This document shows, piece by piece, positions 35,032 through 44,362 of a DNA stretch of 64,000 bases. This stretch comes from Arthrobacter gengyunqii (GTDB lineage Bacteria; Actinomycetota; Actinomycetes; Actinomycetales; Micrococcaceae). Under the pieces are notes generated by a model, which saw only the letters and a program-made list of their open reading frames with translations, made no database searches and was not told where the DNA came from. The DNA is taken from NCBI RefSeq assembly GCF_023022985.1, contig NZ_CP095461.1, forward strand, positions 3,534,001 through 3,598,000, written 5' to 3'. The stretch's first letter is position 1, and each line of letters starts with the position of its first letter. A program made the translations under genes and the position numbers.

Positions 35032-37112
35032 GCCACCTGATGCCCGGGCGGGCCATTGGCACGCCCTACGAACGCCTCGACGGCGAACTCAAAGTTAAGG
35101 GCACCGCTCCGTACGCGTACGAGCAGCCCGTGGAGAACCCGCTGTATCTGTATCCCGTGCTCTCCACCATTGCCCGGGGCACGGTGGAACGGGTGGACAC
35201 AGCCGCCGCCGAAGCCATCGGCGGCGTCTTCACGGTCCTCACCTCCGAAACAACGCCCCGCCTGGAGGACCAGTCCGACCGGGAGCTGGCAGTCCTGCAG
35301 GACAGGGCCGTCGGTTACCGGGGGCAGATTGTTGCCGCGGTCCTGGCCGAAACCCCCGAAATTGCCCGGGAAGCCGCTGCTGCCGTCACCGTAACCTACG
35401 CCGAAGAGCCGTTCTCCGCCCAGCTTCGCGCGGACGGTCCGGAGCTGTATGCGCCCGAGGAACTCAATGCCGGCACGCCTACGGACAGCAGCGAGGGGGA
35501 CGTGGACGCCGCCTTTGACGCTGCTGCGCTGAGAATCGAACAGACCTATTCCACTCCGGCCGAGCACAACAACCCGCTGGAGCCCCATGCCACGGTGGCG
35601 CAGTGGGACGGCGCCGTGCTGACCCTGTGGGACTCCACCCAAGGCGTACACGCCGTCAAGGGCACGCTGGCGCAGGTGCTCGGGCTGGAGGAAGAACAGG
35701 TGCACGTCATCGCCCCGCACGTGGGCGGCGGTTTCGGCTCCAAGGGCATGCCGCACGTCCAAGTTGTGATGGCTGCGCTGGCGGCGCAGGTCACCGACGG
35801 GCGGCCGGTGAAGTTTCCGGTCAGCCGCCAGCAGATGTACACGCTGACCAGCCACCGGACCCCCACCCTCCAGCGCATCCGGCTGGGAGCCGCCGACGAC
35901 GGCCGTCTCACCGCCATGTCACTGGACATCGTGGAACACACCTCCCGGATCAAGGAATTCGCCGAGCAAACCCCGGCGCCGTTCCGGATGATGTATGCCT
36001 CCCCCAACCGGAGCACCACCACCCGCCTGGCACCGCTGGACATCCCGGTTCCTTCATGGATGCGGGCACCGGGTGAGTGTCCGGGCATGTTCGGTCCCGA
36101 AGTCGCGATGGATGAACTCGCCGCCGCAGCCGGGCTGGACCCCATTGAACTGCGGCGCCGGAACGAGCCGGAGGTGGATCCGGAGACCGGGAATCCCTGG
36201 TCCAGCCGGCATTTAATGGAATGCTTTGACCTTGGCGCCGAACGCTTTGGCTGGGATCGGCGGGTCACCCGCCCCGGCTCCGTTCAGGAGGACGGCTGGC
36301 TGGTGGGCCTGGGCACGGCCAGCGCCGTCTACCCGTTTATGCGCCAGCCATCCAACACGGCGCGGATCCGTTATGAACAGGACGGCATCCACTCGGTGCA
36401 GATTGGTGCGGCGGACATCGGCACGGGTGCCTGGACGGCCCTGACGCAGATCGCCGCCGACGCCCTGGACGTGCCCATCGACCGGATCCGGCTGGGGATC
36501 GGAGACACGGTGTTCCCTGCCGCGTCGGTGGCCGGCGGTTCCTCCGGCACGGCCAGCTGGGGCGGTACGATCATTGCCGCCGCCCGTGCGTTCCGGGCCG
36601 ACCACGGAGAGCATCCTTCCCCGGGCGCGCAGACCGAGGCGCAGGCGCCGGAGGATCCGGAGGCGGAAAACCTGGCCCTGTATTCATTTGGTGCCCATTT
36701 CGCCGAAGTCCGGATTTCTGCGGACACCGGGGAAATCCGGGTATCCCGCATGCTGGGGGTGTTTTCGGCCGGACGCATCATTAATCCGCGCACCGCCCGG
36801 TCGCAGTTCCTCGGCGGCATGACCATGGGCCTGGGCATGGCGCTGCATGAGCAGAGTGTGCTGGATCCGCGGTTCGGGATCTTCGTGAACCACGACCTGG
36901 CCGAGTACCACATTCCCACCAACGCCGATGTCCTGGAGATGGAGGCCCTGTGGATTGAGGACGTGGATGAGCATGCCGGGCCGCTGGGCGCCCGCGGGGT
37001 CGGAGAGATCGGGATTGTGGGCAGTGCGGCGGCCATCGCCAACGCCGCGTACAACGCCTCCGGGATCCGGGTCCGGGACCTGCCGCTGACGCCGGACAAG
37101 TTTCTGGTCTGA
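35028..37112 (+). CDS. paoC: Aldehyde oxidoreductase molybdenum subunit (PaoC-type)
   Basis: A 694-residue molybdopterin-binding subunit. [35 protein letters not shown] (Moco-binding glycine loop) and the catalytic Glu in [18 protein letters not shown] are the family landmarks. It probably oxidises aldehydes to acids with cytosine-dinucleotide molybdopterin, as PaoC does. The dedicated chaperone (PaoD/XdhC) is not in the window. A Gln/Glu-rich insertion ([20 protein letters not shown]) lies at about 530. Substrate is inferred only from subtype. Confidence 0.92.
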   Translation: MSHLMPGRAIGTPYERLDGELKVKGTAPYAYEQPVENPLYLYPVLSTIARGTVERVDTAAAEAIGGVFTVLTSETTPRLEDQSDRELAVLQDRAVGYRGQIVAAVLAETPEIAREAAAAVTVTYAEEPFSAQLRADGPELYAPEELNAGTPTDSSEGDVDAAFDAAALRIEQTYSTPAEHNNPLEPHATVAQWDGAVLTLWDSTQGVHAVKGTLAQVLGLEEEQVHVIAPHVGGGFGSKGMPHVQVVMAALAAQVTDGRPVKFPVSRQQMYTLTSHRTPTLQRIRLGAADDGRLTAMSLDIVEHTSRIKEFAEQTPAPFRMMYASPNRSTTTRLAPLDIPVPSWMRAPGECPGMFGPEVAMDELAAAAGLDPIELRRRNEPEVDPETGNPWSSRHLMECFDLGAERFGWDRRVTRPGSVQEDGWLVGLGTASAVYPFMRQPSNTARIRYEQDGIHSVQIGAADIGTGAWTALTQIAADALDVPIDRIRLGIGDTVFPAASVAGGSSGTASWGGTIIAAARAFRADHGEHPSPGAQTEAQAPEDPEAENLALYSFGAHFAEVRISADTGEIRVSRMLGVFSAGRIINPRTARSQFLGGMTMGLGMALHEQSVLDPRFGIFVNHDLAEYHIPTNADVLEMEALWIEDVDEHAGPLGARGVGEIGIVGSAAAIANAAYNASGIRVRDLPLTPDKFLV

Positions 37113-37162
37113 CGGCCCGTCATAAACGGTGCCGGGAGACGCCGGCGTCTTAGGCTGGCTGC

Positions 37163-37804
37163 ATGACTGCCGTGCGCCCCGCCGCCTCCGTGCTCACCGG
37201 CCGGTTTGTCCGGCTTGAACCGCTCACAACCGGCCTGCTTCCGGAGCTGCACCGTGCCATCGCCGTTCCGGAAGTCTTCGCCGGAGGCTACGGCGGCGGG
37301 CCGGCGGGACTGCACCCGGAGCCCGATGCCTTCGCCGCCTGGGCAAACACCTACTACCGATGGGATGCCCTGCCGTTCGCAGTGCGGCTGCTTCAAGACG
37401 GCGTGCCCGGTCCCGTGGTGGGTACCAGCACCCTCGCGGACCTGGACCTGCGTCAGGAGACGGCGCAGCTGGGGTGGACTGCGTACAGCCCAGCTGTCTG
37501 GGGCACTGCCGTCAACGCCGAGACCAAGCTCCTGCTTCTGGGACATGCGTTCGGCGCTGGATTTGGCCGTGTCAGCCTTCAAGCCGATTCCCGCAATGCC
37601 CGCTCAAGGGCCGCCATCGAGAAACTCGGCGGAACGTTCGAAGGCATCCTGCGGCGGGACAGGCTCCGCGCGGACGGCAGCTGGCGGGACACGGCGGTTT
37701 ACTCGATCCTCGCGCCGGAGTGGCCCGGAGTGCGGGCCGGCCTGGTGGACAGGATTAACCGCCTCTCCGGCGTTGCGGGCCGCGGTCCGGGCGCGCAGGG
37801 GTAG
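37163..37804 (+). CDS. GNAT family acetyltransferase (RimJ/L-like)
   Basis: A 213-residue protein. RFVRLEPLTTGLLPELHRAI is the usual RimJ/RimL-like opening; VGTSTLADLDLRQETAQLGW and TAYSPAVWGTAVNAETKLLL form the central strands with the acetyl-CoA helix; FGRVSLQADSRNARSRAAIE with EKLGGTFEGILRRDRLRADG is the C-terminal motif. Substrate unknown. A few bases after its stop lies the relic of an oxidase gene. Confidence 0.87.
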   Translation: MTAVRPAASVLTGRFVRLEPLTTGLLPELHRAIAVPEVFAGGYGGGPAGLHPEPDAFAAWANTYYRWDALPFAVRLLQDGVPGPVVGTSTLADLDLRQETAQLGWTAYSPAVWGTAVNAETKLLLLGHAFGAGFGRVSLQADSRNARSRAAIEKLGGTFEGILRRDRLRADGSWRDTAVYSILAPEWPGVRAGLVDRINRLSGVAGRGPGAQG

Positions 37805-37865
37805 CCTTCCCCGCGGCACATCAGGGCTGATGATTCTCCCGACGGTCCTCCACAGCTCTCTTTCT

Positions 37866-37943
37866 ATGAGCGGAAACTTCGGCGACTACCAGCTGGGCAT
37901 CTATCTGAAAAATGCGCGGGGCACCCTTCCTGACCTGCCCATG
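37866..37943 (+). pseudogene. 5' remnant of an FMN-dependent alpha-hydroxy-acid oxidase (lactate 2-monooxygenase-like) gene
   Basis: The frame from ATG 37866 starts MSGNFGDYQLGIYLK and continues to LPM at residue 26. This resembles the N-terminus of actinobacterial lactate 2-monooxygenase/alpha-hydroxy-acid oxidising proteins (M-S/T-x-N-x-G-D-Y-x-x-x-I-Y ... P-x-L-P-M). After about codon 26 the similarity stops; the frame continues as an antisense shadow of the TetR gene. The rest of the 370-residue enzyme is absent. A deletion that joined the 5' end to the TetR gene region would explain it. No cognate ribosome-binding site is strong. Read from memory of the family, not from a search. Confidence 0.5.
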
Positions 37944-37961
37944 GGGAACCGTCCAACGGGT

Positions 37962-38588
37962 TTAGACCCCTGGAAAGCCGTCCCGGGGCCACCATCCGGG
38001 CAACAGGTCCGGCAGGGACGCCAGCCAGGCTTCGACGTCGTCGTCCTCACCGGCAACCCACTGCTCAATCCACGAGGCATACGCCCCGCCCAGAAACGCA
38101 GCGGCGACCTCGCAATCCATGGCGGGCACCAGCCCGTAGGCCTGCCAGGCATACAGGGCCAGAAGGAACCTCGGCCGCAGCCCGTCCGCCAGAACCGCGT
38201 GGAACGTTCCGGTGTGAAACAGTGCCCGATAGACGCGCCGCTCCGCGAACGTGTGAACCAGGATCCGGCGCAGGGCCTCGGCATACAGGACACCGACCTC
38301 CTCTTGGGTGCGGCCCGTTCCCCGCTGGTCCACGTTCACAGCCCCGAGCCCGTTCACCACGTCCGCGTAGACCGAGGCAGCGAAGTCCAAAATGTTGCGG
38401 TAGTGGCCGTAGAACGTGGTGCGGTGCACCCCGGCCTGCCGGCACAGGGCGGCAACGGTGATGTCCGCCAGTTCATTCTCCTGCAGCAGCTCCCACAGGC
38501 CAGACGCCAGGGCCTCGCGGGTACGCGCGATGCGCGGCTCTTCCGCGGAGGGACGCCGCTGCTCACGGGGTGTTTCCGGTGCAGACAT
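37962..38588 (-). CDS. TetR family transcriptional regulator
   Basis: A 208-residue protein with the HTH LASGLWELLQENELADITVA, ALCRQAGVHRTTFYGHYRNI (recognition helix GVHRTTFYGHYRN). The C-terminal ligand domain is TetR_C_33/AcrR-like (AERRVYRALFHTGTFHAVLA, LALYAWQAYGLVPAMDCEVA). The ATG at 38588 is preferred to a GTG at 38609. The stop lies 18 nt from the oxidase relic, whose loss may have removed the original target gene. Other candidate targets are the neighbouring DUF1295 and GNAT genes. Confidence 0.88.
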   Translation of the reverse strand: MSAPETPREQRRPSAEEPRIARTREALASGLWELLQENELADITVAALCRQAGVHRTTFYGHYRNILDFAASVYADVVNGLGAVNVDQRGTGRTQEEVGVLYAEALRRILVHTFAERRVYRALFHTGTFHAVLADGLRPRFLLALYAWQAYGLVPAMDCEVAAAFLGGAYASWIEQWVAGEDDDVEAWLASLPDLLPGWWPRDGFPGV

Positions 38589-38612
38589 AGGACTTATCTT
38601 CTCAGACACACT

Positions 38613-38640
38613 GAAGGGCCCCGCCGAAGCGAGGCCCTTC
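38613..38640. terminator. Stem-loop with TTCG tetraloop upstream of the TetR start
   Basis: On the minus strand GAAGGGCC...CGC, loop TTCG, GCG...GGCCCTTC forms a 12-bp stem (one T-G wobble). It lies downstream of the DUF1295 gene and immediately before the TetR gene, so it may separate their transcription. No T-tract. Confidence 0.5.
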
Positions 38641-38787
38641 CATGCCGCAGCGCTGGGGGACGCCGCAAACTTGTGATGATGTTATTCAACACCTGTCGAA
38701 AAGATTCTAGTCTCAAAAAGGCGGGACCGTGGCAACGGCGGGCCGGTCGGCGTGTTGGCGCTTGTCGTGCAGCCCGTTGCCCGTCCT

Positions 38788-39612
38788 CTAACCCGCCTCC
38801 GCCGCGGGCCGCAACCCTTGCCGCGGGGGCAGGGGAATGATCGCCGACGTCCGGTGCTGATACTGCACGTAATCCGGATAGCGCGACCGCGAAATACTCT
38901 CCGTGAACACGGTGGATCCGATGAAGAGCAGGGTCAGCAGCGCCGCGCCCACGACGGTCCAATGCAGCCACTCCCCCGTGGCCGCCACGGCAAAGCCGTA
39001 GAACAGCCACCACTGCGCCTGCTCGAAGAAGAAATTCGGATGGCGGGAATACCGGAAGAGCCCGGTTTGCAGGAAGCCCGGCTGCGGAGTGCGCCCTGCC
39101 CTGCGCTCGGCGCCCTTCCACTGCTGAAAGGCCCACTGCTGCTGGTCGGCCATGGTTTCCCCCGCCAGGGCGCCCACAAACAGCACCGCCAGAATCCAGT
39201 CCCCCGCGTTGAGCGGACCGGGGTTCTCATACGCGGTGAGGGCCGGCAGAGTCATCAGGAAGATGATGATGTTCTGGTAAACACTGATGAACAAGAGGTT
39301 GAAGACGGCAAACTGCCACGGCTTCAGGCGCTGGCGCAGGATCGCCCACCGGTAGTCCTCCCCGCCGGGAGCGTAGCCTCCCTTGCGGGCAAAGTTGAAC
39401 GTCAACCGGGCACCCCACAGCGTCACAAGCACTGCCATCAAGACCAGACGCCCGTCGAAGCCGGACGCCGCGGCAAACACCCAGACATAGGCGATGGGAA
39501 CCAGGGACCAGATGCGGTCAGTCCAGGAATATTCACGGGTGATGAGCGAGAGCACCCAGGTGCCCGCACAGACGGCGGCAAAAATCCACAGACACACCAT
39601 GACCGGATTCAT
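38788..39612 (-). CDS. DUF1295 (steroid 5-alpha-reductase-like) membrane protein
   Basis: A 274-residue polytopic membrane protein. Segments include CLWIFAAVCAGTWVLSLI, WSLVPIAYVWVFAAASGF, VLMAVLVTLWGARLTFNFA, FAVFNLLFISVYQNIIIFLM, WILAVLFVGALAGETMADQQ and WTVVGAALLTLLFIGSTVFT. The C-terminal LFRYSRHPNFFFEQAQWWLF and RYPDYVQYQHRTSAIIPLPP match the 5-alpha-reductase/DUF1295 active end (NAD(P)H and substrate). The ATG at 39612 is chosen because it precedes the first helix; no ribosome-binding site is clear. Substrate unknown. Confidence 0.87.
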   Translation of the reverse strand: MNPVMVCLWIFAAVCAGTWVLSLITREYSWTDRIWSLVPIAYVWVFAAASGFDGRLVLMAVLVTLWGARLTFNFARKGGYAPGGEDYRWAILRQRLKPWQFAVFNLLFISVYQNIIIFLMTLPALTAYENPGPLNAGDWILAVLFVGALAGETMADQQQWAFQQWKGAERRAGRTPQPGFLQTGLFRYSRHPNFFFEQAQWWLFYGFAVAATGEWLHWTVVGAALLTLLFIGSTVFTESISRSRYPDYVQYQHRTSAIIPLPPRQGLRPAAEAG

Positions 39613-39730
39613 CTTTGGAGAATACGCGCGGGAGCAGCAGCGGGGGAACGGTGGATACCCGTTCACGAGGCGACGGCAGACGGTCCGTTCCGCACGGACC
39701 CCTAACGACGGCGGCTGGTAGCCTCGGCGC

Positions 39731-40273
39731 ATGACCTCACTTTTGCTGCGGCCCTGGCGGCAATCCGACGGCGGTGCGCTGGCAGCCGCCTACCGCGCAA
39801 GCTCCGACTTGGACCGGCAGCTGGACCCGGACGCGGGAACACCCGCCGGCGCGGAACGGGTCATCGGGGAGGATTTGGGCTGGGATTCACAGACGGCCTG
39901 CAATCTGGCCATCGTGGCCGACGGTACGGCGGTGGGCAATGTGGGCCTCAGCCGTATCGATCCTCGTCACGGCACGGCATGGACCTATTACTGGTTGGCG
40001 GCACCGGCCCGGGGACAGGGATTAGCGGCACGCGCAACGGCAACCCTTGCCCACTGGGCAGCGGAGGAACTGCAGCTTCACCGGGTGGAGCTCGGACACC
40101 GCACCAACAACCCTGCGTCCTGTCGAGTCGCCCGGTCCGCTGGGTTTGCCGCCGAGGGAATTCAGCGGGAAAAGCTGCACTATGACGGGGAACGGTTTGA
40201 TGTGGAGATCCACGCCCGGCTGGCGACCGATCCGGTTCCGGCGCTTCAGCTGCTCGAGTTGAGGCTGCCGTGA
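39731..40273 (+). CDS. GNAT family acetyltransferase
   Basis: A 180-residue RimJ/RimL-like protein. LLLRPWRQSDGGALAAAYRA opening, VGNVGLSRIDPRHGTAWTYY, acetyl-CoA helix WLAAPARGQGLAARATATLA (R-x-x-G-x-A) and C-terminal ELGHRTNNPASCRVARSAGF. A weak ribosome-binding site precedes the ATG. Substrate unknown. Confidence 0.86.
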   Translation: MTSLLLRPWRQSDGGALAAAYRASSDLDRQLDPDAGTPAGAERVIGEDLGWDSQTACNLAIVADGTAVGNVGLSRIDPRHGTAWTYYWLAAPARGQGLAARATATLAHWAAEELQLHRVELGHRTNNPASCRVARSAGFAAEGIQREKLHYDGERFDVEIHARLATDPVPALQLLELRLP

Positions 40274-40421
40274 GCAAGGAACCACGAACCGAGCCCTCGT
40301 CCCGGACAGCGCCGCAGTGCAGCTGACGCAGGGCGGACCTGTTAGCCTGTCCGGACCGGCGGCTGGGGAACTGCACGGAGCACCGTCCCGCTGCTTACAC
40401 ACACAGCAGCGAAAGGGCAGC

Positions 40422-41870
40422 ATGCAGACAGGAATTTTCCGTTCCACCCGCAGGAGCACCAACCGGCGGTATCGCCGGCACGGACTCATGGCCGGACTGG
40501 CTGCCGTACTGGCACTCTCGGTGACTGCCTGTTCCAGTACCGGGGCGCAGGCAGAACCGGAATCCCAACCCACCGAAACCGAAAACGCCACTGAAGCAGC
40601 GCCGCAGCCTGCGGTGGGGCTTCCCGACACGCCTGCGGGTCTGCAGGCGCAGTGGGTCCTAACCGTCATCAATGCCGAAACGCCCGTGGCAACCGATGGC
40701 TTCACGGACACGTTCGCGGACGTGATCCTGTCCGAACTGCCTGCGGAACAACTGGCGGAGGTACTGGAACAGGTGCGCTCAGAACGCCCCTGGACTCCGA
40801 TCAACGTGAACGCAGCCGGCACCCAGGGCATCTTCACCCTGCAAAGTGGCACCGGTGAGCTCGTGGACCTGCAGCTCTCGGTCGATGAGGCGGGGATGAT
40901 CAACGGCATCTTCTTCGGTCCCGGAACCCCTGTCCGCACACCCGCCGCCAGCTGGGACGAGGTGGAAACCGGCGTGGCATCCCTGCCGGACGGCTCCGGC
41001 CTGGCGGTTTACCGGGTTGCGGACGGCACGGCGATCCTGGACGTCGATGCGGACACGGCCAAGCCCGTCGGCTCCATCTTCAAGCTCTACGTGCTGGTGG
41101 CGGTCAGCGACGCGGTGACTGCGGGAACACTGTCCTGGGGTGCCAAGCTCACCGTCACCGATGACTTGCGCAGCCTGCCTTCCGGAGAGTTGCAGGACGC
41201 TCCGGCGGGTACCTCCGTCACGGTCCGGGAGGCGGCGCAGAAAATGATCGCGATCAGCGACAACACCGCCACCGATCTGCTGATGAACGCCGTCGGCCGC
41301 CCCGCCGTCGAACAGGCCCTCAGCGACGCCGGGCACGCGGATCCGGACCGGAACACCCCGTTCCTGAGCACCCGTGAACTGTTCCAGCTGGGCTGGGGCG
41401 TGGAGGAATCCGTGCGGGGACAGTGGGAGGAGGCCGACGACGACGGCCGCCGGGCGCTTCTGCAGACCCTGCCGGACGGCGTGCTGGACATTCCCGCCGC
41501 AGCGGTCACCACCCCGGTGTGGCAGCAGGACCTGGACTGGTTCGCCACCGCGGAGGATCTGATGCGGGCGCACCTTGCCCTGCAGGATCGGGCCGCAACC
41601 GACGCGGGTGAGCCGCTGCGGGACATCCTGGGCGCCAACAACGGACTCAATCTGGAGATCGGCGGCGACTGGAGCTACATCGGGTTCAAGGGAGGCAGCG
41701 CGCCGGGCGTGATGGCCGGGTCCTGGTACCTGGAGCGCAGCGACGGCGAGCGCTTTGTCGTGGTGCAGCAGGGTGCTTCGGCATCGCCGGAGGAGGTGGC
41801 GGACCCGATGGCCTTCTTCGGCCCGGCGCAGGACGCGATCGCCCTGTTGGCCTCGGAGGGCAGGGACTGA
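40422..41870 (+). CDS. LpqF-like lipoprotein, class A beta-lactamase-fold serine hydrolase
   Basis: A 482-residue exported lipoprotein. The signal peptide has a basic region (STRRSTNRRYRRHGLMAGLA), hydrophobic core and lipobox SVTACSSTG, so mature Cys is at about 35. A Cpe/LpqF-type N-terminal domain (LQAQWVLTVINAETPVATDG) spans about 65-180. The serine hydrolase domain has SxxK as GSIFKLYVLVA, SDN as AISDNTATDLLMN, and KGG (GFKGGSAPGV) as the KTG equivalent. Family members include clavulanate-cluster ORF12 and mycobacterial LpqF; they are poor beta-lactamases. GGGCAGC lies before the ATG at 40422. Probably membrane-anchored outside the cell. Confidence 0.88.
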   Translation: MQTGIFRSTRRSTNRRYRRHGLMAGLAAVLALSVTACSSTGAQAEPESQPTETENATEAAPQPAVGLPDTPAGLQAQWVLTVINAETPVATDGFTDTFADVILSELPAEQLAEVLEQVRSERPWTPINVNAAGTQGIFTLQSGTGELVDLQLSVDEAGMINGIFFGPGTPVRTPAASWDEVETGVASLPDGSGLAVYRVADGTAILDVDADTAKPVGSIFKLYVLVAVSDAVTAGTLSWGAKLTVTDDLRSLPSGELQDAPAGTSVTVREAAQKMIAISDNTATDLLMNAVGRPAVEQALSDAGHADPDRNTPFLSTRELFQLGWGVEESVRGQWEEADDDGRRALLQTLPDGVLDIPAAAVTTPVWQQDLDWFATAEDLMRAHLALQDRAATDAGEPLRDILGANNGLNLEIGGDWSYIGFKGGSAPGVMAGSWYLERSDGERFVVVQQGASASPEEVADPMAFFGPAQDAIALLASEGRD

Positions 41871-41902
41871 TCCGGGTTTAGGTGCCCCCGCAGGCGGCGG
41901 AG

Positions 41903-42376
41903 TCAGCGCCGATGGCGGGCCGGCCGGCCGGCGCACACCACTTCAACGTCCCCGCGCACGGAGAACCGGCCCAGCGCTGCCGCCGCACCGACGCTGAGGA
42001 TAAATGCCAGTACCGGCAGGTCGGTGCTGAATTCGGACCAAGGCCACAGGATGGCCGCAGGCGCTGCGAAGAACACGGCCACGTGGATCCACTGCCGGCG
42101 CACCGGGCGCAGCAGAAGGCCAAGCACCACGGCCAGGGGACCGCCCAGCAACAAGGCGCCGGCTCCGCCCCAGATCATCAGCATCAGCCAGAACCCCAAG
42201 GCGTTGATGTCCGATGCCTGTTCACTCCGTGCCGCGAAAGGGTCCAGACTCGTCAGGAGGTAAACGACCGTTACCGCCCCCAGCCATAGGGCGGTGGCAA
42301 CGAACCAGCCCTTGATCAGGGCAAGGTTGCCCAGCGCAATCCGGGATTTCTCCGCCGGCAGGTTCTCTTCGCCCAT
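41903..42376 (-). CDS. Hypothetical membrane protein, four predicted helices
   Basis: A 157-residue protein from ATG 42376. Hydrophobic segments are GWFVATALWLGAVTVVYLLT, WLMLMIWGGAGALLLGGPLA, WIHVAVFFAAPAAILWPW and LPVLAFILSVGAAAALG. The C-terminus is short and basic (GRPARHRR). No family recognised. The next minus-strand gene upstream (aminoglycoside-phosphotransferase-like) is separated by about 50 nt. Confidence 0.6.
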   Translation of the reverse strand: MGEENLPAEKSRIALGNLALIKGWFVATALWLGAVTVVYLLTSLDPFAARSEQASDINALGFWLMLMIWGGAGALLLGGPLAVVLGLLLRPVRRQWIHVAVFFAAPAAILWPWSEFSTDLPVLAFILSVGAAAALGRFSVRGDVEVVCAGRPARHRR

Positions 42377-42428
42377 CGTTGCCCCGTTCCGCCGCATCCA
42401 GTTCACCCTGAACCTACACGGGCGCTTC

Positions 42429-43331
42429 CTACACGATGCGCTGCGGACCGGGGTCATAGAGGGTTCCGCTGCGAAACCGGTCACTGAAATTGCCCAGGGC
42501 AAAGTCGCGCAGCTCGCCGTCACCGGACAGTTCCGCCGCCGCGGCCACCTGGAGCGAGAGCGACGCGCGGTGCAGCTGTGCCCGGGCCACCAGGTCCGCA
42601 TCGGCAATGTCCGCCACCGCGGCGGCACCGAAGGCTCCGACCAGCGGAGCCAGATCCATCGCCGGATCCCCGAGGCACGCATTGTCGAAGTCCACCAGGC
42701 CGGAGAGTGCGGTACCGTCCCACAGCACGTTGTGCAGCCCCAGATCACCGTGCACGACGGCGGGAATCACCCACTCCTCCGCCGCCAGGACATCCGCCAC
42801 CACCCGCGCGGCTGCCTTGGCTTCACCGCGGGGCAGGGCCACGGTAATACCGGCGACGACGGTGGGCCAATTCTCCGCACCGCACCACGCCCGGACCGGA
42901 CGAAGTCCGCCTCCGGACAACGGATCAAGGGCGGCCAGCTCCGCCAAAACCAGCGCCAGGGGCTCACGAACCGCGGCCCATGCCTCAAGCGGCCGGTGGT
43001 CGCCGGGCACATAGCTGTTGATCTGAGCGGACCAGTCCGGGCCGTGAAACAGGTCCTGCAGCACGGCCGGAATCCGAAACGGCAGCCCTGCATGGGTGAA
43101 GGCGGCCAGGTTTCCCGCTTCACCCTCGGTGCTCTGAACGTGGTGCGGCCCGTAGACCACGCGGACGACGGCGTCCTCCCCCAGCACGGCCACGTGGTGA
43201 AAGGCTCCGCGCCGAAACTGCGCCTTGTCCCACGCCAGAGCCGGCCAAACGGACCGGAGGGCTTTCCAGGTTTCGGTCGGACTGGTCGCCATACCGGCGA
43301 CGCCGGGCACCCCGGCCTCCGCGCTGTCCAC
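42429..43331 (-). CDS. Aminoglycoside phosphotransferase (APH) family protein
   Basis: A 300-residue kinase-like protein. The catalytic loop is VVHGDLGLHNVLWDGTALSG (HGDLxxxN) and the metal motif VDFDNACLGDPAMDLA (the usual D-x-D/E and GDP). These are the Brenner and DFG-like motifs of the APH/choline kinase fold. Such proteins phosphorylate aminoglycosides, macrolides, homoserine or other small molecules; no resistance claim can be made. GTG 43331 or ATG 43292 may be the start. Confidence 0.85.
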   Translation of the reverse strand: MDSAEAGVPGVAGMATSPTETWKALRSVWPALAWDKAQFRRGAFHHVAVLGEDAVVRVVYGPHHVQSTEGEAGNLAAFTHAGLPFRIPAVLQDLFHGPDWSAQINSYVPGDHRPLEAWAAVREPLALVLAELAALDPLSGGGLRPVRAWCGAENWPTVVAGITVALPRGEAKAAARVVADVLAAEEWVIPAVVHGDLGLHNVLWDGTALSGLVDFDNACLGDPAMDLAPLVGAFGAAAVADIADADLVARAQLHRASLSLQVAAAAELSGDGELRDFALGNFSDRFRSGTLYDPGPQRIV

Positions 43332-43350
43332 GGGACAGGAGCCCGGGGTA

Positions 43351-44256
43351 CTAATCTTCGGAGCCGGTCAGGTTTACTTCAAGGTGCCCATCACGGATCC
43401 GGGTCCGGAACACCGGCTGCGGCGCGGTGGCTGGACCGCGCATCACTTCGCCGCTCTCCACCGAGAATGCGCTGCCATGCCAGGGACACACCACGCACAG
43501 CTGGCCCCGGGTCTCCTGCAGATGCCCTTCGTGCAGCGGGCCGCCCAGATGGGAGCAGGTATCGGCCAGCACCGAGACGCCGTCGTCGTTTGCGTCCTGG
43601 CCTTCCATGCCCTCCCGACGCAGGACCATCACCGGGACGCTGCCCAGTTGTGCCGTGCGCGGCCGCCCGGCGGGGAATGCCTCAACCGGACCCAGCGAAT
43701 GCCAGCCGGCGGGAACCTCCTCAGGGAGGTCTTCATTGCGGTTTACGCCCGCTCCCTGCCGGTAGGAGAGGTGCCCGCCCAGGAAGCCGCCGATGCCTGC
43801 GACCGCCAGTCCGGCGAACCCGAGCAGCTTTCCGCTGCCGTGGTTGCCCCGCTTCCTCGCCAGCCACGATGCTGCGTACAGCACGGTGGCAACGGCGGTG
43901 CTGGCCTCGTGGACCACGCCCGTCCGCTGCTGCAGCGTGTCGAGCTGCGAGAAGTCGGTGACGCCGGTCAGCGCGGTGGGCATCGCCGACAGCACGCCCA
44001 GGGCAACCAGGGTTTTGGCGGCCCGTTCGTTGCCTGGCAGCACATCCAGGACGGCCGCCGAGACCCAGGCCCCCAGCGGCACGGTCACCATCAGCGGATG
44101 CACCGGGTGCCCCAGCGGAACGCCGTGAAGCGCATCGGTGACGCTCCCTTGCGGCAGCACCTTCTTCACGATGCGGGACACCGTGCCGGCGGCGGGATCC
44201 AGCCAGGCTGCGCCTTCCAGCTTGTCTACGGTACTGACCAAAGGCAGACGCGGCAT
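43351..44256 (-). CDS. Rieske 2Fe-2S protein with DUF2231 membrane domain
   Basis: A 301-residue protein. The N-terminal half is DUF2231, with conserved His in LHGVPLGHPVHPLMVTVPLG and several membrane helices (GAWVSAAVLDVLPG, TLVALGVLSAMPTALTGVTD, LLGFAGLAVAGIGGFLGGHL). The C-terminal half is a Rieske domain: CSHLGGPLHEG and CPWHGSAFSVESG provide the two Cys and two His ligands. Such fusions are common in actinobacteria and probably carry electrons at the membrane; partner unknown. Confidence 0.9.
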   Translation of the reverse strand: MPRLPLVSTVDKLEGAAWLDPAAGTVSRIVKKVLPQGSVTDALHGVPLGHPVHPLMVTVPLGAWVSAAVLDVLPGNERAAKTLVALGVLSAMPTALTGVTDFSQLDTLQQRTGVVHEASTAVATVLYAASWLARKRGNHGSGKLLGFAGLAVAGIGGFLGGHLSYRQGAGVNRNEDLPEEVPAGWHSLGPVEAFPAGRPRTAQLGSVPVMVLRREGMEGQDANDDGVSVLADTCSHLGGPLHEGHLQETRGQLCVVCPWHGSAFSVESGEVMRGPATAPQPVFRTRIRDGHLEVNLTGSED

Positions 44257-44362
44257 GTTTTTCTCCTCAGACGTGCTGGCGGAATGGTCATCAGGCTAGC
44301 CACCACACCGGCCGGGCACCACCCGTAGTCTGGATTTCATCCTCGACAGGACAGGAGCAGGA

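Noticed and set aside
37206..38840. Long plus-strand frame covering the GNAT gene, the oxidase relic and the antisense of the TetR gene
   Set aside because: Only the part at 37866-37943 resembles a protein; the rest is shadow of genes in other frames or on the other strand.
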